From contig NZ_LBMW01000001.1 in the NCBI RefSeq assembly GCF_026168105.1, forward strand, positions 248,001-312,000: a stretch of 64,000 nucleotides of DNA, written 5' to 3'. Source of the stretch: Streptomyces hygroscopicus (GTDB taxonomy: Bacteria; Actinomycetota; Actinomycetes; Streptomycetales; Streptomycetaceae). Of this stretch, positions 26,831 through 35,612 are shown in pieces (positions within the stretch are counted from its first letter, which is position 1; every line of letters starts with the position of its first letter). A program made the translations under genes and the position numbers. The notes under the pieces are model-generated. The model searched no databases. It had not been told where the DNA came from and worked only from the letters and a program-made list of their open reading frames with translations.

Positions 26831-28450
26831 ATGAATGACCGCGGCGACGACTACGTGCCCGTCCTGATCGTTGGGGGGTCGCTCGTAGGATTGTCCGCAT
26901 CCGTTTTCCTCGGGCGCCTCGGCATCCAGCACTGCGTCGTCGAGCGCCATGCGGCCACGTCGGCACATCCGCGCGGCCGTGGCAACAACATGCGGACGAT
27001 GGAACTGTTCCGGACGGCACGCCTCGAGCCCGAGATCCGGAAAGCCGCGGCCACGCTGTCTCGGAACCACGGAATTCTCCAGGTGGGCACCCTGCGCGGG
27101 GAAAACCGGCGATGGCTGTCGCCCCGGATCACCGGAAGGCCGCCCGAGGCCGATCTGTGCTCGACGGTCCGATGCGCCTGCAGCCAGAACGACCTCGAAC
27201 CCGTATTGCTCCAAGGCGCCCGGGATCTCGGCGGCGACGTGCGCTTCAGCACGGAACTGCTGTCCTTCACCCAGGACGGCAACGGCGTGCGCGCCGTCCT
27301 ACGGGCCAGGGGTTCCGGCGAGACCTACACGATGCATGCGAACTACCTCCTCGCCGCTGACGGCCCCCGCAGCCCCGTGCGCGAGCGGCTCGGCATCAAG
27401 CACTCGGGAACAGGGGATCTGTTCCACAACGTCAGCGTCACTTTCCGCAGCAAGCGGCTTCGCGAGGTGGCGGGCGAGCAACGCTTCGTCGTCTGCTACG
27501 TCACCGACCCCTCCGGCGAGGGAGTGTTGCTGCCGGTGGACAACGAAGAGCAGTGGGTCTTTCACGTGCCGTGGTTTCCCGAACGTGGACAGACACTTGA
27601 GCACTTCACCGACGACCGGTGCATCGAGCACATCCGGGCAGCGGCCGGAGTGCGTGATCTGGACGTCGAGATCACCGGCAGAGCGCCTTGGCACGCGGCG
27701 GACCGCGTGGCGAACAAATATCGGGACGGCCGGGTGTTCCTCATCGGTGACTCCGCGCACGAAATGCCGCCGACCGGGGCGTTCGGCTCCAACACCGGTA
27801 TCCAGGACGCACACAATCTCGCCTGGAAGATCGCCGCGGTACTGCGTGGCTGGGCAGGCTCCGGACTGCTCGAGAGTTACGAGGCCGAACGCCGGCCGGT
27901 GGCACAGGCCACCAGCGCACGAGCGACGCTGCAGGCGGCTCGTGAACAGCACCCCGGCTACACCGTCAGGTCGGCATCGAACGACCCCACCGATCTGATG
28001 ACCACTGCGCTGGGCTATCGATACGTTTCCGGAGCGGTGATCGGCGCGCCTCCGGATGCACCCATCATCCCGGACCAGTTGCGACTGCGCGGCGAACCCG
28101 GCACTCGCGCACCGCACATGTGGGTCACCCGCTATGGGGCGACCGTTTCCACCGTCGACCTGTATGAACGCTCCTTCGTCCTGCTCTGCGGAGGTCAGCG
28201 CTGGCGCTCCGCCGCCGACACCGTGGCGCAGAAGCTCAACATGCCGCTCGATTCCTACGCCATCGGCAGCGGCGCGGGATACGACCTGGACACCGGCGAC
28301 GGTCCGGACTGGTCGTCCGTGCACGGCACGACGCCGGAAGGTGCTGTCCTCGTACGGCCGGACGGCTTTGTGGCCTGGCGGGCCGACGGGGAGCCGGAAG
28401 ACATGGAAAGGGCACTGACCGACGTTCTCCGCACGGTTCTCGGGCGCTGA
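26831..28450 (+). CDS. FAD-dependent aromatic monooxygenase (PheA/TfdB type)
   Basis: ATG 26831 has GAGGAGAA upstream; 539 aa. FAD-binding VLIVGGSLVGLSASVFLGRL at the N-terminus; NNMRTMELFR, typical of the phenol hydroxylase/TfdB class; the DG motif LLAADGPRSPVRERLGI; and the GD motif VFLIGDSAHEMPPTGAFGSN. The C-terminal 130 residues form a thioredoxin-like fold (SFVLLCGGQRW). It hydroxylates a phenolic ring or acts as a Baeyer-Villiger enzyme on polyketides, using NAD(P)H and oxygen. It is followed 57 nt later by the decarboxylase gene. Confidence 0.9.
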   Translation: MNDRGDDYVPVLIVGGSLVGLSASVFLGRLGIQHCVVERHAATSAHPRGRGNNMRTMELFRTARLEPEIRKAAATLSRNHGILQVGTLRGENRRWLSPRITGRPPEADLCSTVRCACSQNDLEPVLLQGARDLGGDVRFSTELLSFTQDGNGVRAVLRARGSGETYTMHANYLLAADGPRSPVRERLGIKHSGTGDLFHNVSVTFRSKRLREVAGEQRFVVCYVTDPSGEGVLLPVDNEEQWVFHVPWFPERGQTLEHFTDDRCIEHIRAAAGVRDLDVEITGRAPWHAADRVANKYRDGRVFLIGDSAHEMPPTGAFGSNTGIQDAHNLAWKIAAVLRGWAGSGLLESYEAERRPVAQATSARATLQAAREQHPGYTVRSASNDPTDLMTTALGYRYVSGAVIGAPPDAPIIPDQLRLRGEPGTRAPHMWVTRYGATVSTVDLYERSFVLLCGGQRWRSAADTVAQKLNMPLDSYAIGSGAGYDLDTGDGPDWSSVHGTTPEGAVLVRPDGFVAWRADGEPEDMERALTDVLRTVLGR

Positions 28451-28507
28451 AGAGACACCGGTTCGACGGATCAGCTCCTGGCGCGCCCAAAGGAATGAGG
28501 CCCATCC

Positions 28508-29554
28508 ATGACGACACTGCAGACGGCGGCCGCGGGCGCAGCCCCAGGGCCCGATACGGACAAGGGCGCGTCCGCGGAAGGCGATGCCCGCCGGGCACGC
28601 GTGGACGTACATCACCACTACACCGCGCCCGAATGGCTCGACTGGGCCGAGAAGAAGGACATCGTCCATCGCAAGAAGCTGCCGCCATGGACTCGGTGGG
28701 ACGTCGACAGTGCGCTCGCGCTGATGGACGGGGCGGGGATCCGAACCAGCGTGCTCACCGTGGCCATGCTGGGGCGCCTCCAGGAACCGAAGTTGCGCAA
28801 GGAGAGTGCTCGGGTCGCTCTGCAGGCCGCCAGTGACCTCATGGGGAGCCACCCCGACCGCTTCGCGTTCTACACCCCGGTCTTCCTCGACAGCCCTGAA
28901 CTGTCAAGCTGGTCGCTCGGCCATGGAATGGACGAGCTCGGGGCAGTCGGCGTCAGCACGCGCACCAGTGCGGAAGGGCTCTATCTCGGACACCCCTCCC
29001 AGGACCGAATGCTGGCGGAACTCAACGAACGCTCGGCCGTGGTCAGCACGCATCCCATGGAGGTTCCCGGCGGGGATGCCGGACTGGAGGGAGTTCCTCC
29101 TTTCCTGTGCGATTTCCTGATGGACACCACACGCGCGGCCATCAGCCTCATCATCAATGGGACCCTGGACCGCTACCCGAACATCACCTTCATCCTGCCG
29201 CACGGCGGGGGCTTCCTTCCTTACATCTCAAGCCGCGTCGAGCTCTTCAGCCAGCATCTGACGCCGAAGGTGGAAGCAGCCCGGGTCCGCGACTACCTTC
29301 ATCGCTTCTATTACGACACGGCCGGCCCCATGTCCCCTTCCTCGACGCCGAGTTTGCTGGCCGCTGTCGGCTCTTCCCGGATCCTCTACGGCACCGACTG
29401 GCCGCCTACCCCGTCTCATCTGGTCACCGGTGTCACCGCGCCTTCGCTCGACAACGATCCCGCCCTCGACGAGGATCAGCGCCGTTGCATCAACCGCGAC
29501 AACGCCCACCACCTGCTGCCGTCACTCGCCCCGGGCCGCCCACGGCAGAACTGA
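28508..29554 (+). CDS. Amidohydrolase-family (ACMSD-like) decarboxylase
   Basis: ATG 28508 with GAGG 7 nt upstream; 348 aa. Metal-binding HxH is at 35-37 (VDVHHHY). Later metal or catalytic residues are likely in HPMEVPGG, ILPHGGGFLPY and YGTDWPP. This order matches the ACMSD group, which includes 6-methylsalicylate and gamma-resorcylate decarboxylases and removes CO2 from aromatic acids without oxygen. Next to an aromatic monooxygenase, it could decarboxylate a hydroxybenzoate-like intermediate. The substrate is inferred only from the family. Confidence 0.85.
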   Translation: MTTLQTAAAGAAPGPDTDKGASAEGDARRARVDVHHHYTAPEWLDWAEKKDIVHRKKLPPWTRWDVDSALALMDGAGIRTSVLTVAMLGRLQEPKLRKESARVALQAASDLMGSHPDRFAFYTPVFLDSPELSSWSLGHGMDELGAVGVSTRTSAEGLYLGHPSQDRMLAELNERSAVVSTHPMEVPGGDAGLEGVPPFLCDFLMDTTRAAISLIINGTLDRYPNITFILPHGGGFLPYISSRVELFSQHLTPKVEAARVRDYLHRFYYDTAGPMSPSSTPSLLAAVGSSRILYGTDWPPTPSHLVTGVTAPSLDNDPALDEDQRRCINRDNAHHLLPSLAPGRPRQN

Positions 29555-29715
29555 GGTGGTGCCCGGTGTGCTCCTCGCGTCGGCGGTGGACGGCTTCGTC
29601 GCGTACGTGCCAGGCGTCGGTGTCGTTCGGGTGAATCCGGCCGGGTTGGTCGGCCTGGTGGCGGGGGCGGGGTTTTGACTGGCCTGGTACGGCCACGAAC
29701 CCAAGGAGGACCGCC

Positions 29716-30123
29716 ATGCTCGGCAGGACTTTGCTCGCCGCTGCGCTCGTCGCCACCGCGCTCACTGCTCCGGCAGCGCTCCCGGACGCCGACGCGGCGG
29801 CGCTGAGCAGAGTGACCCTGACCAACGGTGACGACGGGAGGACGATCAGCGTCCATACCGGCGACGAGATCACCGTCCGTCTCAAGGGCATCGTCGGTGA
29901 CGGCGAAATGTGGCGGTGGAGTGTGCCCAAGAGCTCGGCCCCCGCGGTGTTGCGCCAGATCGCGGGTGGCACCTCGCCGAACGGGGACAGCCAGGCCGTC
30001 TTCCGCGTCTCCGGTGTCGGGACGAGTGACATCACCGCTCAAAAGGCATGTCAAGTCACACGTCCGGGACACATGTGCCCTCACATCGTGACCCGTTGGA
30101 AGGTGACCGTCGGGACCCACTGA
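29716..30123 (+). CDS. Secreted protein, chagasin-like fold possible (135 aa)
   Basis: ATG 29716 with AAGGAGG. Signal peptide LAAALVATALTAPAALPDA, mature protein about 107 aa. The core HTGDEITVRLKG, GEMWRWSVP, SQAVFRVSGVGTSDITAQKA and HIVTRWKVTV has the strand order and aromatic positions of the chagasin (I42) cysteine-protease-inhibitor fold. The characteristic NPTTG loop is not seen. Two cysteines (KACQ, HMCP) may form a disulfide. I call the inhibitor assignment tentative. Confidence 0.6.
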   Translation: MLGRTLLAAALVATALTAPAALPDADAAALSRVTLTNGDDGRTISVHTGDEITVRLKGIVGDGEMWRWSVPKSSAPAVLRQIAGGTSPNGDSQAVFRVSGVGTSDITAQKACQVTRPGHMCPHIVTRWKVTVGTH

Positions 30124-30369
30124 CGGCTCACGGCTTCATCCGCGGCCGTGGCATCCGCCCGGGACGCAAGTCACCGGGGTGCAGGAAGATGCGTGGGCGT
30201 GCCGCCCGCGCCGCCGGTGCGATCGGCCAGCCTTGCTGCCCGTGTGTGAGGAGTGTCGCGCGGGGTAAGCGCACGGTCCGGATTCCTCTACGGAAAGGTG
30301 CCCGAGATACCCGCATTGTCCGTGCCGCTCGGATGACACACACGATGGGCTGTGCAAGGAGGAAGGATC

Positions 30370-30675
30370 ATGAAGAAGCTGATGTCGCGTATCGCGACCA
30401 CTGGCATTTCCACCGTGATCGCCGCAGGCGCTCTCTTCGCCGCCGGCGGCTCCGCGATGGCGGCCACCCCTCAGACGGCCGGACAAACCCCCGCCCGGAC
30501 CACCGTGGTCCACACCAGCGACCACTTCTACCGGCACCTCAACCCCCACCGGCGGATCGATCCCTGGGTCGCGGGCCAGTTGGCGATGTTCGAGCCCGCG
30601 GTTGCAAAGCGGCAGGCCATATTCGATCCCTGGGTCAAGGACCAGCTGGCGCTGTTCGAACCTGCGGCCGGGTAG
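30370..30675 (+). CDS. Small secreted protein with an internal duplication (101 aa)
   Basis: ATG 30370 is preceded by a near-perfect AAGGAGGAAGG. Signal peptide ISTVIAAGALFAAGGSAMAA, giving a mature peptide of about 65 residues. It ends in two copies of a 17-residue unit: IDPWVAGQLAMFEPAVA and FDPWVKDQLALFEPAAG. The strong ribosome site suggests high expression. I do not recognise the family. The repeated amphipathic units suggest a protein-binding or surface peptide. Confidence 0.75.
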   Translation: MKKLMSRIATTGISTVIAAGALFAAGGSAMAATPQTAGQTPARTTVVHTSDHFYRHLNPHRRIDPWVAGQLAMFEPAVAKRQAIFDPWVKDQLALFEPAAG

Positions 30676-31078
30676 GCACCGCAGAGGCTTGGATCTGGCG
30701 GAGTTGTCCCTGTCGCGCGGCGGGTGGGCGTCTTGCTGCTCGGCCATCGTGACTCCGCCGGTTTCCAGCCCCATGCAGTCAGCATTCCGGGAGACAGCCC
30801 GGCGCAGGTCGGGCAGCGATGCTGCCGCTGCCCGTCCACGATCCCTGTGCACCGTCCCAGTTGGCCGACTTAAACCGGAAGCGGTTTCCCCGTGCGTCGA
30901 CGATGTACCGGCCACGAGTCGACAAGGGCGGTTGCCAGGTGGCGGCCGCCGCCGTTCCCGGTTGCCACCGCGCGAGAGGGCGGCGGAACTCCGCGCGGAA
31001 CAGCGCACGGCCTGCCCGTGTGCACCACGCGATTCCTGCGCCCGCGGCCGCCTACGCTGGCGGTGTGGTGAGGCGCCC
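30676..31078. other. Intergenic region with no supported gene
   Basis: The downstream methyltransferase frame stays open backwards through here but lacks codon-like product and ribosome site. I assign no gene. The promoter of the methyltransferase should lie in its right half. Confidence 0.4.
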
Positions 31079-31741
31079 ATGAACTCCGTGACCGGCCGGC
31101 CCGAAGATCTCGTGCGGGCCCTCAGAGCCGCCGGAATCAGGGACGAGCGGCTGCTCGAGGCCGTGCGGACGACACCCCGAACGGAATTCGTCCCGGCCGG
31201 TCAGAGGGCCGCCGCCTACCGAGACGTACCCGTACCGATCGGGCAGGGGCAGGTCACCACGCAGCCGTCTCTGTCCGCCATGATGATCGAGAGCCTTGAG
31301 CTGACAGGGAGCGAGCACATCCTTGAGATCGGTACCGGTCTCGGCTTCCAGACCGCGCTCCTCGCCCGGCTGGCCGACGACGTGGTCAGCATCGAGATGC
31401 GGCCGGACATCGCCCTGCAGGCGCGCGACAATCTCACCCGGCAGGGCGTGCGGAACGCGGAGCTGCGGGTCGGCGACGGCAGCGGCGGTGTGCCGGACCG
31501 CGCTCCCTACGACGCGGTCGTCGTGTCGGCCGCGTTCCCACAGGTGCCCGCGCCTCTCGTCGCGCAGGTACGACTGTCCGGCCGCCTCGTCCAGCCGATC
31601 GGGCCGGGCGGTCACGAGCAGGTGGTCTGTTTCGAGCGCACCGCATCGGGGCTGGAGCAATTGCGGGTGCTGACCGCGGCCTGCTTCGTCCGGCTGCGGG
31701 GACGGTACGGCTTCCCGCAGAACGACACGGAACTCGGCTGA
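31079..31741 (+). CDS. Protein-L-isoaspartate O-methyltransferase-like
   Basis: ATG 31079 with GAGG upstream; 220 aa. Pre-motif FVPAGQRAAAYRDVPVPIGQ with TTQPSLSAMMIE (the Pcm substrate loop), SAM motif I ILEIGTGLGFQTALL, acidic VVSIEMRPD, and motif II DAVVVSAAFPQVP. The enzyme uses SAM to methylate isoaspartyl residues in damaged proteins. It is shorter at the C-terminus than some orthologues but complete in motifs. It converges with the proline-rich protein gene. Confidence 0.88.
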   Translation: MNSVTGRPEDLVRALRAAGIRDERLLEAVRTTPRTEFVPAGQRAAAYRDVPVPIGQGQVTTQPSLSAMMIESLELTGSEHILEIGTGLGFQTALLARLADDVVSIEMRPDIALQARDNLTRQGVRNAELRVGDGSGGVPDRAPYDAVVVSAAFPQVPAPLVAQVRLSGRLVQPIGPGGHEQVVCFERTASGLEQLRVLTAACFVRLRGRYGFPQNDTELG

Positions 31742-31808
31742 AAGACGGCACGGACTCCCGTGTCTCCCGGGCGGCCCGCCTTGAGGCCTTCCAGCCCCGA
31801 GGCTGGTC

Positions 31809-31835
31809 AGGCCCCTGACATCCGCCGGGGCCTGC
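31809..31835. terminator. Bidirectional hairpin between convergent genes
   Basis: CAGGCCCC (31809-31816) pairs perfectly with GGGGCCTG (31828-31835) across an 11-nt loop. It lies between the convergent methyltransferase gene and the proline-rich protein gene. Confidence 0.65.
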
Positions 31836-31865
31836 CAACGCCCGCCGACCGACCCCGGCGGGCGG

Positions 31866-32744
31866 TCATTGGATCGGCTTCACCGTCTCGGAGCGAACCT
31901 GGAGCGTGAGCCGCGCGTAGAACGAGAGCTGCACGTCCGAAGGATCCTGAGTGGCCGTCTTCTCGGTCATCGGGGCGACCATGGCTCCCGTGTTGTCGTC
32001 GGTCCAGGCGCACACGGGGTAGGTCATGGTCCTGCCCAGCTTCTTCTGGGTGAGCACTTCGCAGCTGACCGTGGGCAAGCCGTCCTGTGTGAAGGTCTTC
32101 GGGCCCCCGGCCAAGGTCACGCCGTCGGCCTCGGCGGCCCCCTTCAGCATGTTGTCGCGGGCCTCGTTCGTGTTCTGGAACCGACCGTACATGCCGGAGA
32201 TCACCAATACGCCCTTGGTCTGATCACCACCCAGGGTGTACTGGCCGACCACGGCGTCGGTGACCTTGGCGTCCCAGGCGCCGTCCGCCTCGTCCTTGAT
32301 GCGCCGCCCTTGGGAGTCGGAGAGGTCCTGGGCAAGCTCGTAGCGACCGTCGAGCAGCGTCTTGGGAAGCGTCAGTTCGAACTTGGCCGCCGGGAAGCCG
32401 CTCTCGGCCAACAGCCCGATCAGCGCGAGCACGACCACGATCGACACGATCACACCGCCCACGATGCCGAGGACGAGCCCGACCCGCCGCTTTTTCCAAG
32501 GCGGGACCACCGGCGGGGCGCCCCAGCCGTAGGGCTGCTGTGCATAAGGGGCGTACGGCCCCTGGGGCCCGGGCGGCTGTTGGCCGTAGGGGCCTGGCGA
32601 CTGAGGCGGCTGCCGGGCGTACGGGCCTTGCGGAGGAGTCGCTTGCTGGCCGTACGGCGGCGGAGGGGGCTGCCGGCCGTACGGCCCCGGCGGCGGAGGC
32701 GGCTGCTGGCCATAGGGGTTCTGAGGCATGGAAGGCATGGACAC
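31866..32744 (-). CDS. Proline/tyrosine/glutamine-rich single-pass membrane protein
   Basis: ATG 32744; 292 aa. The first 80 residues are low-complexity cytoplasmic repeats of PYGQQ/PPPPPGPYG type. A transmembrane helix follows (VGLVLGIVGGVIVSIVVVLA), then an extracytoplasmic domain of about 180 residues with two cysteines (SCEVL, PVCAW). The architecture is common in Streptomyces, often for cell-envelope or stress proteins, but the domain has no assigned function. The Pro-rich head could bind cytoplasmic partners. Confidence 0.8.
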   Translation of the reverse strand: MSMPSMPQNPYGQQPPPPPGPYGRQPPPPPYGQQATPPQGPYARQPPQSPGPYGQQPPGPQGPYAPYAQQPYGWGAPPVVPPWKKRRVGLVLGIVGGVIVSIVVVLALIGLLAESGFPAAKFELTLPKTLLDGRYELAQDLSDSQGRRIKDEADGAWDAKVTDAVVGQYTLGGDQTKGVLVISGMYGRFQNTNEARDNMLKGAAEADGVTLAGGPKTFTQDGLPTVSCEVLTQKKLGRTMTYPVCAWTDDNTGAMVAPMTEKTATQDPSDVQLSFYARLTLQVRSETVKPIQ

Positions 32745-32855
32745 GCCAGCACATTACTGCACGTGAGTGAGGTGCTCGGGGCGGCGGTACGGCGGCTCCG
32801 GCCTTCTGCCACCCGCACGGCATTCCCCCGCGGATGCCGCTTATTTCCGGATCCG

Positions 32856-32904
32856 GTTGTCCGGTGCATGTTGTCCGACCCGGAGGCCACCGACACCGGA
32901 CAAC
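32856..32904. promoter_or_regulatory. Three-box TTGTCCGG element upstream of the SARP gene
   Basis: Boxes TTGTCCGG (32857-32864), TTGTCCGA (32871-32878) and inverted CCGGACAA (32896-32903). The outer two boxes form an 11-bp inverted repeat (GTTGTCCGGTG/CACCGGACAAC). Box starts are spaced 14 and 39 bp. The same layout, reversed and with 14 and 38 bp spacing, occurs at 37091-37138. It lies 71 nt before the SARP start. Confidence 0.65.
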
Positions 32905-32974
32905 GAACACGGCCTACACAGAAGGTCAGCCGGCTCACAGCCGGAAGCCGAAGCCGTACCGGAACGGGGGCCCT

Positions 32975-33838
32975 GTGGACGTCAGAGTGCTCGGCGCGCT
33001 GGAGATAGAGATCGACGGCGGGCCGCTGCGGCTCACCCGCCGCCGCGAACGATGCCTGCTCGGGGTGCTGCTCCTGGAAGCCAACACCGTCGTGCCGACC
33101 CGGCGGCTGGTCGACCTGCTGTGGGACGGCGCGCCGCCTCCGTCGGCCCGGGCCGGCGTGCAGGTGCACATCTCGCGGTTGCGCGCCCTCCTGGCCGCCC
33201 GGGACGACGGCACTGCGGGGGTGGGGCTGGAGCGGCAGGCGGACGGCTACGTGGCCCGAACCGACCCGGCCCGGGTGGATGCCCACCGCTTCCAGGCACT
33301 GGTCGCCCGCGCCAACTCCATCGCCCAGCAGCCCCGGGTGCAGGCTCGGCTGCTGCGGCAGGCGTTGGGGATGTGGCGCGGCCCACTGCTCGCCAATGAG
33401 GCCTCGGACTTGCTGCGCTCCCGCATCAGCGTCCCCTGGCGGGAGATGCGGCTGTCCGCCATCGAGTCCGTCGTCGAGGCGGAACTGTCCTGCGGACGGG
33501 CGCGGGAAGTGATCGGGGAACTGGCCACGCTCACGGAGCAGCACTTCCACCGGGAACGTTTCCACGAACTGCTGATGCTGGCCCTGTACCGGTGCGGACG
33601 GCAGGCTGAAGCCCTGGAGGTGTACCGCACCACGCGTGCGCGCCTGCGCGCGGACCTCGGCATCGAACCCGGGCCCGGCCTGCGCAGTCTGCACCAACAG
33701 ATCCTCACCGGGGACCCCGCCCTCGGTTCACCGGGCGGCGGCCCCCACCCGCGCGTGGCCTCACCCGGCCACCGCCACACCCTCTCCTCCCGCAGGAGCA
33801 CCTCGTCGAGAGCCGCCCGACGAACGTGGCGGAGCTGA
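32975..33838 (+). CDS. SARP/AfsR-family transcriptional activator
   Basis: GTG 32975 follows GGGGG; 287 aa. N-terminal OmpR-type winged helix: DVRVLGALEIEIDGGPLRLT, RRRERCLLGVLLLEANTVVP, RLVDLLWDGAPPPSARAGVQ. Then a bacterial transcriptional activator domain (BTAD) with helical repeats (HFHRERFHELLMLALYRCGR, QAEALEVYRTTRARLRADLG, IEPGPGLRSLHQQIL). SARPs activate secondary-metabolite and development genes from direct repeats. No biosynthetic cluster is attached, so its targets may include the nearby envelope genes that share its promoter element. Confidence 0.9.
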   Translation: MDVRVLGALEIEIDGGPLRLTRRRERCLLGVLLLEANTVVPTRRLVDLLWDGAPPPSARAGVQVHISRLRALLAARDDGTAGVGLERQADGYVARTDPARVDAHRFQALVARANSIAQQPRVQARLLRQALGMWRGPLLANEASDLLRSRISVPWREMRLSAIESVVEAELSCGRAREVIGELATLTEQHFHRERFHELLMLALYRCGRQAEALEVYRTTRARLRADLGIEPGPGLRSLHQQILTGDPALGSPGGGPHPRVASPGHRHTLSSRRSTSSRAARRTWRS

Positions 33839-33873
33839 GGCCACGCCCCGGTGCAGACACGGGAGGGTCCCCG

Positions 33874-34815
33874 TCAGTTCTCGGCCTCCGGTCCATATCG
33901 CCGCAGCAGGCGCCGGACATTGGCCGCCTGGACGTCCCGAGCCCTGCCCGCGCGGTCGATCTCCGCGGTGTGCCGGGCAATGGCCGTGTCCTGGTACTGC
34001 GACTCGACAGCGAACCAGATTCCCGTGAGGTTGGTCGACTTCTTGCAGGCGACGTCGGTCACCGCCTTCCGCACCTCGGCCGCATTCGGCCCGGGGCTGC
34101 GTACCGCGGTCATGTCCACCCCGGCGTTCAGCGGGTCCGAGTCCTGGTATCCGTGGCCCTTCATACACGCCGCCCAGCTACGGATGGCTGTCTTGACTCT
34201 CTCGTCGGCCAGAGAGGAGCGGAAGCTTTCGCCCTTCACCCGGGCCACGATGCCGCTGTCACCGTGGCCCGGTTGTGTGTCCACCGGGGTGTCCCCGTCA
34301 ATGGCGCGCGCCGACTCCCCGGCGCATCCACCGTCGGGAACGTTCCATACGCGACCACTCCCGCCGTCGGCCCTGCGGCCGAGCAGGACCTCGCGTGCCC
34401 GCTGGGACAGGTTCAGGGCGGGCGGCGCCGATGCCCCGGAATCAGACGGCAGATGGTAACCCCATGTCCGGGCCGCGGCGGCGTCAGTGATGCCATACCG
34501 GCGGTACAGCACGGCGAGACGCTGCACGGGGTCACTGCCCGCGGACGGCAGCACGCCGACCGGATAGTCGAAGCCGAACCGTCGCATGCACGCACGGATA
34601 CCGGCCGCGTAGACATGCCCGTAGGCGGCCGTCTGAGGCGCGGACAGCATGTACTTCTCGATCGGCAGATGAAGTCCGGTGACGTCACCGGCCACCGGTG
34701 TGGGCACCGGTTCGGCGGCCGGCGCCCGCGTCGTGCCTTGACCGCATCCTCCAACCAAGGCCATGCACACGGCCGTCAGCGCGACCGCAACCGAACTCCG
34801 ACAGTGTGGACGCAT
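33874..34815 (-). CDS. Secreted lipoprotein, unknown function
   Basis: ATG 34815 (GAAGGGGG about 11 nt upstream); 313 aa. Lipobox LVGGC with lipidated Cys 24 after a hydrophobic signal. The mature part holds two pairs of cysteines in similar contexts (ACMRRFGFDYPVG, then WAACMKGHGYQDS). These resemble Streptomyces hypothetical lipoproteins with repeated CM...GF motifs. No enzyme motif is visible. It lies downstream of the I36 inhibitor gene on the same strand (71 nt gap). Confidence 0.75.
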   Translation of the reverse strand: MRPHCRSSVAVALTAVCMALVGGCGQGTTRAPAAEPVPTPVAGDVTGLHLPIEKYMLSAPQTAAYGHVYAAGIRACMRRFGFDYPVGVLPSAGSDPVQRLAVLYRRYGITDAAAARTWGYHLPSDSGASAPPALNLSQRAREVLLGRRADGGSGRVWNVPDGGCAGESARAIDGDTPVDTQPGHGDSGIVARVKGESFRSSLADERVKTAIRSWAACMKGHGYQDSDPLNAGVDMTAVRSPGPNAAEVRKAVTDVACKKSTNLTGIWFAVESQYQDTAIARHTAEIDRAGRARDVQAANVRRLLRRYGPEAEN

Positions 34816-34886
34816 AAGGCGTTTGTCCCCCTTCGCGAGAGGGGGCCCGCCACCGGCGAGCCCCGTCCCACCCGGCCGCAGACGGA

Positions 34887-35345
34887 TCAGTGACCGAACT
34901 TCCCGTAGATCCCGGTGTGGGGGCAGGCCGCGTCGAGGACCGCAATCGACCGGTCGTTGTCGTACGTGGCGGAGAGATTCGCCCCCGTCCACGGGCGCAG
35001 CCAGTCGCTGTTCCCCGTGAACCCGCGGGAGTACCAGACGCCGACGTTGCAGTCCGAGGCATCCTCGGCGGACTCGGAGTTGTTGCCCACGATCTGCCCA
35101 CTGCCCGCACCGTCATTGGTGGGATACCGGTAGTTGTTCAGGTCGTAGACGTAGGCATCCGCGTGGGGATACCCGAAGCCGGCACCCGTGTGGTTCTCCC
35201 CGTAGTACAGGCAGAACCAGTTCACCGAGTTGCAGCGAAACGACGACGGCGCGGCCGGTGCCGCCTCCGCCGAAGACGCGAAACCGGCCAGGGCCAACGC
35301 GGCCACCCCGACCCCCAACCGCGTAGCCAACTTCTTTGCGATCAC
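34887..35345 (-). CDS. Peptidase inhibitor family I36 (SMPI-like) protein
   Basis: GTG 35345 follows GGGAGG; 152 aa. Signal peptide LGVGVAALALAGFASSAEA. The mature protein has NWFCLYYGENHTGAGFGYPH and later CNVGVWYSRGFTGNSDWLRP, with four to five cysteines. This is the I36 pattern (crystallin-like fold), known from the Streptomyces metalloproteinase inhibitor SMPI. It is secreted and probably inhibits metalloproteases or is a related small crystallin-like protein. Confidence 0.8.
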   Translation of the reverse strand: MIAKKLATRLGVGVAALALAGFASSAEAAPAAPSSFRCNSVNWFCLYYGENHTGAGFGYPHADAYVYDLNNYRYPTNDGAGSGQIVGNNSESAEDASDCNVGVWYSRGFTGNSDWLRPWTGANLSATYDNDRSIAVLDAACPHTGIYGKFGH

Positions 35346-35612
35346 GTCGTGTTCCCTCCCGTAGTCCGTGCACTCCATGAGCCGGAACCAGCGCTCCGGC
35401 CCCACGACGTCGAGGTTGCCTGCATGCCCCTGCCAAAGCCTTACCACCGGCTTGCCACGACGGGTGTGGCGGGACAGCCGGACAGGGCAGGGATCCACGC
35501 GCGCCGAATCCGGCAGACGAGGGCGGAGTGACGATCCTGTCGTCACTCCGCCGCGCAGATCGAAAGACCGCAGGCACCGTCGCGAATTGTCGGACATCGC
35601 CCACGGTCTGGT

